The position numbers and the translations under genes are program-made. From NCBI RefSeq assembly GCF_027531545.1, contig NZ_JAPZSC010000016.1:1-64000 (forward strand): 64,000 nt of DNA, given 5' to 3'. The notes beneath the pieces are model-generated. The model ran no database searches, was not told where the DNA came from, and saw only the letters and a list, made by a program, of their open reading frames with translations. Shown piece after piece: positions 1 through 8,173 of this stretch (the stretch's first letter is position 1; each line of letters opens with the position of its first letter). The stretch is from Silanimonas sp. Its GTDB lineage: Bacteria; Pseudomonadota; Gammaproteobacteria; Xanthomonadales; Xanthomonadaceae.

Positions 1-2
1 CG

Positions 3-68
3 GGGGAGAGCTATCGGTTGAAGGACAAGCGGCGAGCTGGGGCCATCAAGGCACGGGGAGCCAACTGA
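3..68 (+). CDS. istB: IstB-like IS21 helper ATPase, C-terminal fragment
   Basis: The last 21 codons of an open frame that enters from the left end, stopping at TGA 66-68. The peptide ends GESYRLKDKRRAGAIKARGAN, a basic tail of the kind seen at the C-terminus of IstB proteins. IstB is an AAA+ ATPase that activates the IstA transposase and selects targets. Only the tail is visible, so no ATPase motif can be checked. The call rests on this tail together with the IS21-type terminal repeats that follow within 10 bp. Confidence 0.65.
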   Translation, partial: GESYRLKDKRRAGAIKARGAN

Positions 69-77
69 AGTCCCGAG

Positions 78-134
78 GTGGGTCAGTTTTCAATCGGCGA
101 CAACCACGCAAAGTGGGTCAGATTTCGATCGGCG
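78..134 (+). repeat. Two direct terminal repeats of the IS21 end
   Basis: A 22-bp unit occurs at 78-99 and again at 113-134. The two copies differ at two positions and are offset by 35 bp. Both read GTGGGTCAG, then a short T-rich stretch, then ATCGGCG. Repeats of this type just inside the end are a hallmark of IS21-family elements and are transposase binding sites. Confidence 0.8.
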
Positions 135-307
135 TTGACAATTGGGACGTCGATTCCGTAGAAGTCACGCTCTGGTCGAGTGGTCAAGGCGACCGATGCC
201 CGAAATCCATTCTTGGCAAGCGTTGCCGCATGCTGGTAAATGACCGAGATGCCGCCTGAAGGAAAAACGAAGGGCTCTGCAACGTACAGGATGCGGCGCT
301 CTGACAT
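83..307 (-). pseudogene. Glycosyltransferase family 4 gene, N-terminal fragment cut by the IS element
   Basis: The frame starts at ATG 305-307 on the minus strand. About 55 residues of normal protein follow: MSERRILYVAEPFVFPSGG, then ISVIYQHAATLAKNGF and so on to about position 141. The N-terminal beta strand followed by a glycine-rich turn (PSGGISVIY) is the usual opening of GT-B glycosyltransferases of families 1 and 4. The remaining 18 codons (VNADRNLTHFAWLSPIEN) are translated from the IS21 end, not from the original gene. About 55 of the usual 350-400 residues remain, so the product should be inactive. The rest of the gene probably lies beyond the element, left of the window. An in-frame TAA lies 11 codons upstream of the ATG, and no clear ribosome binding site precedes it. 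Confidence 0.7.
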
Positions 308-595
308 GCGATAGGCGTAGGCGGAAGGCTGAGCTTAAAGCGTAGCCAAATCACCTGAATTGAGCGAATCAACGGAGCAGCTCCCCGCTCAGCAGTGCTC
401 GCTGGGCTAGCCTCCGACATGGCATCCGCTCCTGCCGATGATCCCCTAGAGCGCCATCCGAAAGCGCCGGGCCCTCAACTTGCGCCAAGTCTGTGATGCT
501 TCACTCCAAGGCCAAGGCCAAGGCCACATTCCAAAGCAGCACGATGATCTCGGCCCGAGGTTCGCGGTCGAATCGCGGTGATGGCTGCCGGATCG
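308..595. other. Gene-free stretch between the broken glycosyltransferase and the GT41-like gene
   Basis: No convincing coding region was found in these 288 bp. Short open frames here have no recognisable content and contain frequent stops. Base composition is visibly less GC-rich around 325-375 than in the flanking genes. A hexanucleotide CCAAGG is repeated three and a half times at 506-526. The stretch may be an old remnant of glycan genes, but nothing in it can be assigned. Confidence 0.6.
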
Positions 596-2266
596 TCAGG
601 CCCTTCGGATCTCGTTTTCGGCAAGGCGCCGGTGAAAGGTTTCGACCGCCGTGCAGAACGCTCCAGCGAAAGTTTCGGGTTTGGCGAACGCCGCGTCACT
701 AAGGCGCTTGCGGAGGCTGCGGCGCAGCTTGCGCAGCTCGGCCGTCGAACTCGTGGCATCCACGGCCTTGGCCACGTAGGCCTCGAGGTCGGGGGCCAGC
801 CAGTCGTCGAGGCCCAGGGCGCCGAGGATCATTGCGCCCTGCCTCGCCCACGTGCCCTCGCCGGCGAGGCTCAGCACGGGCACGCCCATCCAAAGGGCGT
901 CGAGCGTGGACATGCCGCCGTTGAAGGGGAAGGGGTCAAGGGCGACGTCGACGCGGTGGAAGGCCGCGTAGTAGTCGGCGCGGCGCGTGTAGCCCTCCAG
1001 CATCAGGCGTTCGGCAGCAATACCCTGTTGGGTGAAGGCCGCGATAATCGCCTCGCGCGGCGCTGCGTGGTCGAACTGGCGGCCCTTCATCAGCAGGCGG
1101 CTCTCCGGTGCGGTGCGGAGGATGCGCGCCCAGGTGGCGATGACGCGCGGGTTGAGCTTGGCGATGGTGTTGAAGCAGCCGAAGGTGAAAGGCGCATCGC
1201 TCGCGTAAGGCAGGTCGGACACTGCGGGCGCGTCGGTCGGCGCGGTGAAGGGCAGTCGCGGAAAGGGCAGGCGCAGCAGCGATTCCACGTATTCGACTTC
1301 GACACCGGGCGGCGTCGAAACAGCGTCGCTGACCACTGCGTCGATGGTGGCGAGGCCTGTGCTGTCGCCGTAGCCAAGCCAGCTCAGTTGCGTCGGTGCC
1401 GGCTTGCGCGCGAACAAGCCGAGGCGCTGATGGCCGGTGTGGCCGGAGAGGTCGATCAGCACATCGATGCAGTCCTCGCGCACCCGTCGGGCGGCGGTGG
1501 TGTCATCGATCCCGCTGATGTCCACCCACTGGTCCACCTGAGCCTGAAGGCGCCCCGGGACGGGGTCGCCCGGCAGACCCGGTCGGCTGCTGTAGGCAGA
1601 GAGCCACCATCCGCGGGCGCGGAGGGCCGGCAAAAGGCCTTCCAGCAGCAATCCCACCGGATGATGGCGCAGGTCGCCGGAGACGAGGCCCACGCGTAGG
1701 GGGCCAGCCTCGCGGCCCGGCGCAGGCGCCATGGGCGGATGCGCAGCGGCGAGCGCCTCGCCATATCGCCGGTGCAGGGTGGCCAGCTCGTCGCGCGTCA
1801 CCTCGGGCAGGTACTGCATGGCCATCAGCAGATTGCTGAAGATCTCGGGAGTGAGACCGGGGCGCTGAAGGCACTCGCGCAGCACGTCGACCGCGGGCGG
1901 GGCGAAGCCGAGGTCGAGCAGGGTTGTGCCCAGATTGTTCCGGGCATCAACCCAGTCGGGGTTCGCGCGCAAGGCGGCTTCGAAACAAGCGACTGCATCC
2001 TCGAGTCGCCCGACCGCGTAGTAGGCGATGCCGAGGTTGTAGCGCGCCAGCAACTCGTGCTGGGCGGCCTGCTCAAGGAAGGGCAGCGCTTGGTCGGCCC
2101 GACCGGTGTCGGTGAGGATGGCGCCGAGCATGCTGGCTGCGCGGAATTCCCCTGGGGTGTCGGCGAGCACCTGGCGGCACAAAGACTCCACGGTGGCCAC
2201 GTCGCCGCGGCGAAGCGCGTCGAGGGCCTGTGCGAGTCTGGAGGGCAGGGGGCGGGTGGTTCGTTC
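596..2266 (-). CDS. TPR protein with O-GlcNAc transferase (GT41/SPINDLY-like) C-terminal domain
   Basis: About 556 residues. The first ~170 form tetratricopeptide repeats (for example LLARYNLGIAYYAVGRLEDA and WVDARNNLGTTLLDLGF). From residue ~195 the protein matches the catalytic half of O-GlcNAc transferase/SPINDLY proteins. It shows LRHHPVGLLLEGL with the histidine pair, the region LSWLGYGDSTGLATIDAVV, CFNTIAKLNPRVIATWARIL, and the donor-binding end DVALDPFPFNGGMSTLDALW followed by MGVPVLSL. In bacteria such proteins modify proteins or glycans with GlcNAc, fucose or another sugar; the acceptor here is unknown. ATG codons exist at 2299 and 2266. The second is preferred because a GACACT -10-like hexamer abuts the first. 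The gene is divergent from the acyltransferase and seems to belong to the left flank of the glycan locus. Confidence 0.85.
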   Translation of the reverse strand, partial: ERTTRPLPSRLAQALDALRRGDVATVESLCRQVLADTPGEFRAASMLGAILTDTGRADQALPFLEQAAQHELLARYNLGIAYYAVGRLEDAVACFEAALRANPDWVDARNNLGTTLLDLGFAPPAVDVLRECLQRPGLTPEIFSNLLMAMQYLPEVTRDELATLHRRYGEALAAAHPPMAPAPGREAGPLRVGLVSGDLRHHPVGLLLEGLLPALRARGWWLSAYSSRPGLPGDPVPGRLQAQVDQWVDISGIDDTTAARRVREDCIDVLIDLSGHTGHQRLGLFARKPAPTQLSWLGYGDSTGLATIDAVVSDAVSTPPGVEVEYVESLLRLPFPRLPFTAPTDAPAVSDLPYASDAPFTFGCFNTIAKLNPRVIATWARILRTAPESRLLMKGRQFDHAAPREAIIAAFTQQGIAAERLMLEGYTRRADYYAAFHRVDVALDPFPFNGGMSTLDALWMGVPVLSLAGEGTWARQGAMILGALGLDDWLAPDLEAYVAKAVDATSSTAELRKLRRSLRKRLSDAAFAKPETFAGAFCTAVETFHRRLAENEIRRA

Positions 2267-2343
2267 CATCGGGGACGTCCGTGCGTTTTCGAAGCCCATA
2301 GTGTCCAATGCGGGGCCGGCTGAAGGCCACCATTGCGCGCGTG

Positions 2344-3444
2344 ATGACCGATTCGAACCGAGGCGAACCCCTGCCCGCCCTCGATGGCCTGCGCGGCCTG
2401 GCCGTGGGCATCGTGCTGTTGTCCCACCTAGCCAACGCCGGCCTGCCGGTCCTGCCCGGCCTCAGCCTCTCCGGCATCGGCAAGAGCGGCGTTTACCTCT
2501 TCTTCGTGCTGAGTGCCTTTTTGCTGACGCGACTGCTGCTGCAGTGGCCTGCGGCGAACTGGCGGCGGGGCGCGAGTTGGGCGGATTACGCCTTGCGTCG
2601 GGTGTTGAGGATCTGGCCGCTCTACCTCGTGGTGCTGCTGGCCAGCGCGGTGATCAGCGCCACGGCAGTGGTGCCTTGGTGGCCGTACCCGATGGATGCC
2701 GTCGCGCTGCTGCGCCACCTCACGTTGCAGGAAGGCACCAGCGTGTTGTGGAGCATCCCGGTGGAGTTCCACTACTACCTCTGCTTGCCTCTGGTCGCAT
2801 GGGCTTTGGCCGCAGCCCAGCGGGCCGGTGGCCTGCTTCTCGCTTCGGCACTGGCGACGTCGGCCGGCGTGGCGGCGATGATCCTCTGGCCCCCGGCAGC
2901 GTCACTCGTGAACGATGTGCGGCTCGGCCCCTACCTAGTGCTGTTCTTCGCCGGAGGGCTGGCCGCCCTGTTCTCGGTGCGTCAGGCGACGTCGACGCCG
3001 CGGGCCAAGAGGGCCTTTGGGTGGCTCGGCCTTCTGGCCCTACTGGCCTTCGTGGCCACGGTGCCGGCCGTGGCGGCCGTGATCAGCGGGGGTGCGTTCC
3101 AGGCCGATCTCAATCATCGCTGGTTCGCCTTTTTCGCCGTCGCGTGGTCGGCCCTGCTGCTGGCCGTCGTTCATGGGCCGGCGCGGCTGCGGAGGCCGTT
3201 CGAATGGCGGCCGTTGCGCTGGCTGGGCTGGGTGAGCTTCAGTGCCTACCTCTGGCACATGCCGGTGCTGGCGGCCGTCACGGGCCCGATGGGGCTGGCG
3301 GGCGCGCCGGCGTTGGCGGTGTTCGCCGTGCTGACGGTACTGGTTTCGTGGGCCTCCTGGCGGCTCGTGGAGCGCCCCTTGCAGCGTGTGCGCTGGCCTC
3401 GGCAACGGCCAGCCGCGCCCGAGGTCGCCGGCAAGGGCGCCTAG
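2344..3444 (+). CDS. Membrane acyltransferase, family 3 (OafA/YrhL type)
   Basis: About 366 residues, very hydrophobic, with roughly ten membrane spans. The N-terminal signature LPALDGLRGLAVGIVLLSHL is typical of acyltransferase family 3, with a histidine at the end of the first span (LSH), and a following segment reads GVYLFFVLSAFLLTRLLL. The stretch ALRRVLRIWPLYLVVLL is the usual basic loop and span of the family. These inner-membrane enzymes transfer acetyl or other acyl groups to cell-surface glycans and lipids, often the O-antigen. The start could also be ATG 2308, because a CATAGT hexamer ends five bases before it; 2344 gives the usual short lead before LDGLRG. Neighbouring glycan genes fit a role in acylating surface polysaccharide. 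Confidence 0.85.
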   Translation: MTDSNRGEPLPALDGLRGLAVGIVLLSHLANAGLPVLPGLSLSGIGKSGVYLFFVLSAFLLTRLLLQWPAANWRRGASWADYALRRVLRIWPLYLVVLLASAVISATAVVPWWPYPMDAVALLRHLTLQEGTSVLWSIPVEFHYYLCLPLVAWALAAAQRAGGLLLASALATSAGVAAMILWPPAASLVNDVRLGPYLVLFFAGGLAALFSVRQATSTPRAKRAFGWLGLLALLAFVATVPAVAAVISGGAFQADLNHRWFAFFAVAWSALLLAVVHGPARLRRPFEWRPLRWLGWVSFSAYLWHMPVLAAVTGPMGLAGAPALAVFAVLTVLVSWASWRLVERPLQRVRWPRQRPAAPEVAGKGA

Positions 3445-3450
3445 GCCGAC

Positions 3451-3459
3451 TGTTACAAT
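3451..3459 (+). promoter_or_regulatory. Extended -10 promoter of cbs-metB
   Basis: TG-T-TACAAT forms a near-perfect extended -10 element (TG at 3451-3452, hexamer 3454-3459). No good -35 hexamer lies 16-18 bp upstream, as is common for extended -10 promoters. Transcription would start near 3466, giving a leader of about 20 bases before the cbs start codon. Confidence 0.55.
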
Positions 3460-3486
3460 CCGCCACCCTTTCGACCGCGCCTTGCC

Positions 3487-4863
<1,377 letters not shown>

Positions 4864-4897
4864 GGCCGCGCGACGCGCGCCCCACGCGAGGACTGCC

Positions 4898-6055
4898 ATG
4901 AGTGACATGAATTACGGCTTCGGCACGAAAGCCATCCACGCCGGCCAGAGCCCCGACCCGAGCACGGGCGCGGTGATGGTGCCGATCTACGCCACCTCGA
5001 CCTACGTGCAGGAAAGCCCCGGCGTGCACCAGGGCTACGAGTACTCGCGCAGCCACAACCCGACGCGCTTCGCCTACGAGCGCTGCGTCGCGGCTCTGGA
5101 AGGCGGCAAGAACGGCTACGCCTTCGCGTCGGGCCTCGCGGCCACCTCGACCATCCTCGAGTTGCTCGATTCCGGCAGCCACGTGGTGGCGATGGACGAC
5201 GTCTATGGCGGCACCTACCGCCTGTTCGAGCGCGTGCGCCGGCGCAGCGCCGGCCTCGATTTCTCGTGGGTCGACCTGTCGGATCTCGACGCTTTCGAGG
5301 CGGCGATCCGCCCGAACACGCGGATGGTCTGGATCGAGACGCCGACCAACCCGACGCTGAAGCTGGTCGACATCGCCGCGGTGGCCGAGCGCGCGAAGAA
5401 GCGCGGCCTGATCGTCGTCGTGGACAACACCTTCTGTTCGCCGGCGCTGCAGCGCCCGATCGAGCTCGGCGCCGACATCGTCATGCACTCGGCCACGAAG
5501 TACATCAACGGCCACAGCGACATCGTCGGCGGCCTCGCCATCGTCGGCGAGCGCACCGACCTCGCCGAACAGATGACCTTCCTTCAGAACGCCGTCGGCG
5601 CCGTGCAGGGTCCGTTCGACAGCTTCCTGGCACTCCGCGGCCTCAAGACCCTGCACCTGCGCATGAAGGCGCACTGCGAGAACGCGCAGGCCATCGCGGA
5701 GTTCCTCGAGCACCACCCGGCCGTGGAGCGCGTGGCCTACCCGGGCCTGAAGGCGCACCCGCAGTACGCGCTGGCCCAGCGCCAGATGAAGGGTCCGGGC
5801 GGCATGGTCAGCGTGTGGCTGAAGGGTGGCTTCGAAGCCGCCAAACGCTTCATGGAGCGCACCGAGCTGTTCGCCTGCGCCGAGAGCCTTGGCGGCGTCG
5901 AGAGCCTCGCCAACCATCCGGCGGTGATGACCCACGCGAGCGTGCCGGCCGAGCGCCGCGCGGCGCTGGGCGTGACCGACAACCTGGTGCGGCTGTCGGT
6001 CGGCGTGGAAGATCTCGCGGACCTGCGGGCCGAGCTGGAGCGGGCGCTCGGGTGA
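4898..6055 (+). CDS. metB: Cystathionine gamma-synthase / gamma-lyase family PLP enzyme
   Basis: 385 residues, cytoplasmic Cys/Met-metabolism PLP enzyme. The Schiff-base lysine is K201 in MHSATKYINGHSD. Other family landmarks are FASGLAATSTILELL, VDNTFCSPALQRPIELGADI, and a C-terminal SLGGVESLANHPAVMTHASV. Depending on substrate it makes cystathionine from an activated homoserine or cleaves cystathionine to cysteine. Pairing with cbs favours the lyase direction, though orthologues in Xanthomonas are named metB. Its TGA stop overlaps the GTG start of the next gene (wzm), so the LPS export genes appear to be translationally coupled to it. GAGGA precedes the start by about eight bases. Confidence 0.92.
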   Translation: MSDMNYGFGTKAIHAGQSPDPSTGAVMVPIYATSTYVQESPGVHQGYEYSRSHNPTRFAYERCVAALEGGKNGYAFASGLAATSTILELLDSGSHVVAMDDVYGGTYRLFERVRRRSAGLDFSWVDLSDLDAFEAAIRPNTRMVWIETPTNPTLKLVDIAAVAERAKKRGLIVVVDNTFCSPALQRPIELGADIVMHSATKYINGHSDIVGGLAIVGERTDLAEQMTFLQNAVGAVQGPFDSFLALRGLKTLHLRMKAHCENAQAIAEFLEHHPAVERVAYPGLKAHPQYALAQRQMKGPGGMVSVWLKGGFEAAKRFMERTELFACAESLGGVESLANHPAVMTHASVPAERRAALGVTDNLVRLSVGVEDLADLRAELERALG

Positions 6056-6858
6056 GCAGGGCCGCGGCCTCGCTGTTGCCCCTCGGGGCGCGGGAGCGCT
6101 CCCTGGCGTGGGAGCTCAGCAAGCGCGAGATCGTGGGGCGCTATCGCGGGGCCTCGTTCGGCGTGCTGTGGGCGCTGCTCCAGCCTTTCCTGATGCTGGG
6201 GGTGCTGACGCTGGCGTTCGGCGAAGTCCTGGGCTCGCGCTGGCCCGGCGCCGAAGGCACGGCGGGCTTCGCCATCATCCTGTTCGTCGGACTGATGGTG
6301 CATGGCGTGCTCGCCGAGTGCCTCGGCAAGGCCTGCACGCTCATCACCGCGAACGCCAGTTACGTCAAGAAGGTGGTTTTCCCGGTCGAGCTGCTGGCCT
6401 GGCCGGTGCTGGCCTCGGCGGTGTTCCATTTCCTCGCCAACGCGCTGGTGTTGGCCGGCATGCTGCTGCTCGTGGGGCGCACACCGCCGCCCACCCTGCT
6501 GCTGCTGCCCGTCGTGCTGCTGCCCATGGTGCTGCTGTGCCTCGGCCTCGTCTGGGCGCTGGCGTCGTTGAGTGTCTACGTACGTGACGTGCAGTACGTG
6601 GTGCCGCCGCTGGTCACCGCGACGATGTTCCTCTCCTCGGTGATCGTCCCGCCCGACGCCGTGCCCGAGGCCTGGCGCTTCGTGTTCGAGGGCAATCCGC
6701 TGACACCGGTCGTTGATGCCGCACGCGCCGTGGCTCTCGCCGGCACGATGCCTGACTGGACGGCGTTGGCGGTGCAGGGCGCCGTCGGCCTTGTCGTGGC
6801 GATCGCTGGTGCCGGGCTGTTCCTGCGCTTGCGCCGGGGGTTCGCCGATGTCCTCTGA
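6052..6858 (+). CDS. wzm: O-antigen/polysaccharide ABC exporter, permease subunit (Wzm)
   Basis: 268 residues with about six membrane spans. It begins at GTG 6052, which overlaps the metB stop (GTGA). The cytoplasmic N-terminus LAWELSKREIVGRYRGASFG is the usual lead of ABC-2 polysaccharide permeases (an amphipathic helix followed by RYRGS/A), then GVLWALLQPFLMLGVLTLAF forms the first span. Wzm dimerises with the Wzt ATPase and exports undecaprenyl-linked glycan across the inner membrane. wzt begins 11 bp before its stop. The tight coupling to wzt and the following glycan genes makes O-antigen the most likely cargo. Confidence 0.9.
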   Translation: MSRAAASLLPLGARERSLAWELSKREIVGRYRGASFGVLWALLQPFLMLGVLTLAFGEVLGSRWPGAEGTAGFAIILFVGLMVHGVLAECLGKACTLITANASYVKKVVFPVELLAWPVLASAVFHFLANALVLAGMLLLVGRTPPPTLLLLPVVLLPMVLLCLGLVWALASLSVYVRDVQYVVPPLVTATMFLSSVIVPPDAVPEAWRFVFEGNPLTPVVDAARAVALAGTMPDWTALAVQGAVGLVVAIAGAGLFLRLRRGFADVL

Positions 6859-8173
6859 ACCGGTGGTCCGCGTCCGCGGGCTGGGCAAGCGCTATGAGCG
6901 CTTCGCCAGTCCCTCGCGGCGCCTCCTCGCGTTGCTGGGCGGCCCGCGCCGTTCGCAGGCGCATTGGGCCCTGCGTGGCGTCGAACTCGAGGTGCGGCCC
7001 GGCGAGACCGTTGGCCTGCTCGGGCGCAACGGCTCGGGCAAGTCCACCCTCCTGCAGATGGTCTGCGGCACGCTGGAACCCACCGAGGGGAGCGTCGAGG
7101 TGCGGGGCCGCGTCGCCGCCCTGCTCGAGCTCGGGGCGGGCTTCAATCCGGAGTTCAGCGGGCGCGAGAACGTCTACCTCAACGCCTCGATGCTTGGCCT
7201 CAGCCGCGCCGAGACCGAGCGGCATTTCCAGGCCATCGTCGATTTCGCCGACATCGGCGACTACCTCGACGAGCCGGTGCGCACCTATTCCAGCGGCATG
7301 TTCGTTCGGCTCGCGTTCGCGGTGGCCGTTGCGGTGGAACCCGACCTGCTGGTGGTGGACGAAGCGCTGGCCGTCGGCGACGAGGCGTTCCAGCGCAAGT
7401 GCTTCGCCCGCATTGAGCAGTTGAAGGCGCGCGGTGCCGCGATCCTGTTCGTCTCGCATGCCACCGCGGCGGTGGTGCAGCTCTGCGATCGGGCCGTACT
7501 GCTCGATGCCGGCGAGGTCCTCGCCATCGGCGCGCCCAAGGCCGTCGTCGCCGCGTATCAGAAGGTGCTGTACGGCGCCCCGGAGCGCCGCGCCGCGCTG
7601 CTGGCGGAGCTGCGCGCCGGCCAATGGGAGACGGCGCCGGGCAGCGGCGTTGCCGCCCCGGCAAAGAGCGCGCGCTTCGATCCTGGGCTCGTGCCGGAAA
7701 GCACCGTGCATTACGAATCGCGCGGCGCCCGCATCGAATCCCCCGAACTGGTCGATGCCGAAGGCCGGCCGGTGAACGTGCTCGCCCCGGGCGAGTGCTA
7801 CCGCTATCGTTTCCGCGTCCATTTCGACCAGGCCGCGCGCTTTGTGCATTTCGGCATGCTGATCAAGTCCACCAGCGGCGTCGAACTCTGCGGTGTCGAT
7901 TCCCACCCCCACGGCGAAGGCGTCGATGCCGTGCCTGCAGGCAGCGTCGTCGACGTGGCCTTTCCGTTCCGTGCCTCGCTGCTGCCCGGCACTTACTTCC
8001 TCAATGCCGGCTGCGTGGGGTGGCTGGATGGCGAGGGCGAAACCTACCTCCATCGCATCGTCGATGCGCTGGCGTTCCGGATCGAAGCTGCCGGATCGCC
8101 CACGCGGCGCTCTGGCTTCTTCGACCTCGCGCTCGAGCCTGCCTGCGAGTACGCCATCGGAGCTGCACCATGA
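6848..8173 (+). CDS. wzt: O-antigen/polysaccharide ABC exporter, ATPase subunit (Wzt) with C-terminal glycan-binding domain
   Basis: 441 residues. Walker A is GRNGSGKST (residues 59-67), the signature is YSSGMFVRLAFAVA (about 147-160), and Walker B with the catalytic glutamate is DLLVVDEALAVGD (about 166-178). After about residue 255 comes a separate beta-rich domain with SARFDPGLVPESTVHYESRG and VDAEGRPVNVLAPGE. This layout matches Wzt proteins of the E. coli O8/O9a type, whose C-terminal domain recognises a modified (capped) non-reducing end of the glycan before export. The ATG at 6848 overlaps wzm by 11 bp, and the stop overlaps the start of the sulfotransferase (ATGA). The presence of the C-terminal domain suggests the exported chain carries a terminal modification. 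Confidence 0.92.
   Translation: MSSEPVVRVRGLGKRYERFASPSRRLLALLGGPRRSQAHWALRGVELEVRPGETVGLLGRNGSGKSTLLQMVCGTLEPTEGSVEVRGRVAALLELGAGFNPEFSGRENVYLNASMLGLSRAETERHFQAIVDFADIGDYLDEPVRTYSSGMFVRLAFAVAVAVEPDLLVVDEALAVGDEAFQRKCFARIEQLKARGAAILFVSHATAAVVQLCDRAVLLDAGEVLAIGAPKAVVAAYQKVLYGAPERRAALLAELRAGQWETAPGSGVAAPAKSARFDPGLVPESTVHYESRGARIESPELVDAEGRPVNVLAPGECYRYRFRVHFDQAARFVHFGMLIKSTSGVELCGVDSHPHGEGVDAVPAGSVVDVAFPFRASLLPGTYFLNAGCVGWLDGEGETYLHRIVDALAFRIEAAGSPTRRSGFFDLALEPACEYAIGAAP

Larger units (their letters stand above)
1..140 (+). mobile_element. Right end of an IS21-family insertion sequence
   Basis: The window opens inside an insertion sequence. Three features support this: the reading frame at 3-68 matches the C-terminus of IstB; two near-identical terminal repeats (78-99 and 113-134) follow it; and the element stops at a terminal CA dinucleotide near 140. 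IS21 elements carry an istA transposase and istB ATPase gene and have several short repeats just inside each end. The sequence from 141 onward belongs to an unrelated glycosyltransferase gene on the other strand, so the element has inserted into that gene. The left end and istA lie outside the window, so the length and the target-site duplication cannot be checked. Confidence 0.8.

Noticed and set aside
184-420. Minus-strand frame of 78 codons upstream of the broken glycosyltransferase
   Set aside because: It overlaps the glycosyltransferase in another frame, and the unique part has no recognisable motif.
506-526. Hexanucleotide CCAAGG repeated three and a half times, considered as a phase-variation tract
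   Set aside because: Too few copies, not inside a supported gene, and not next to a promoter.
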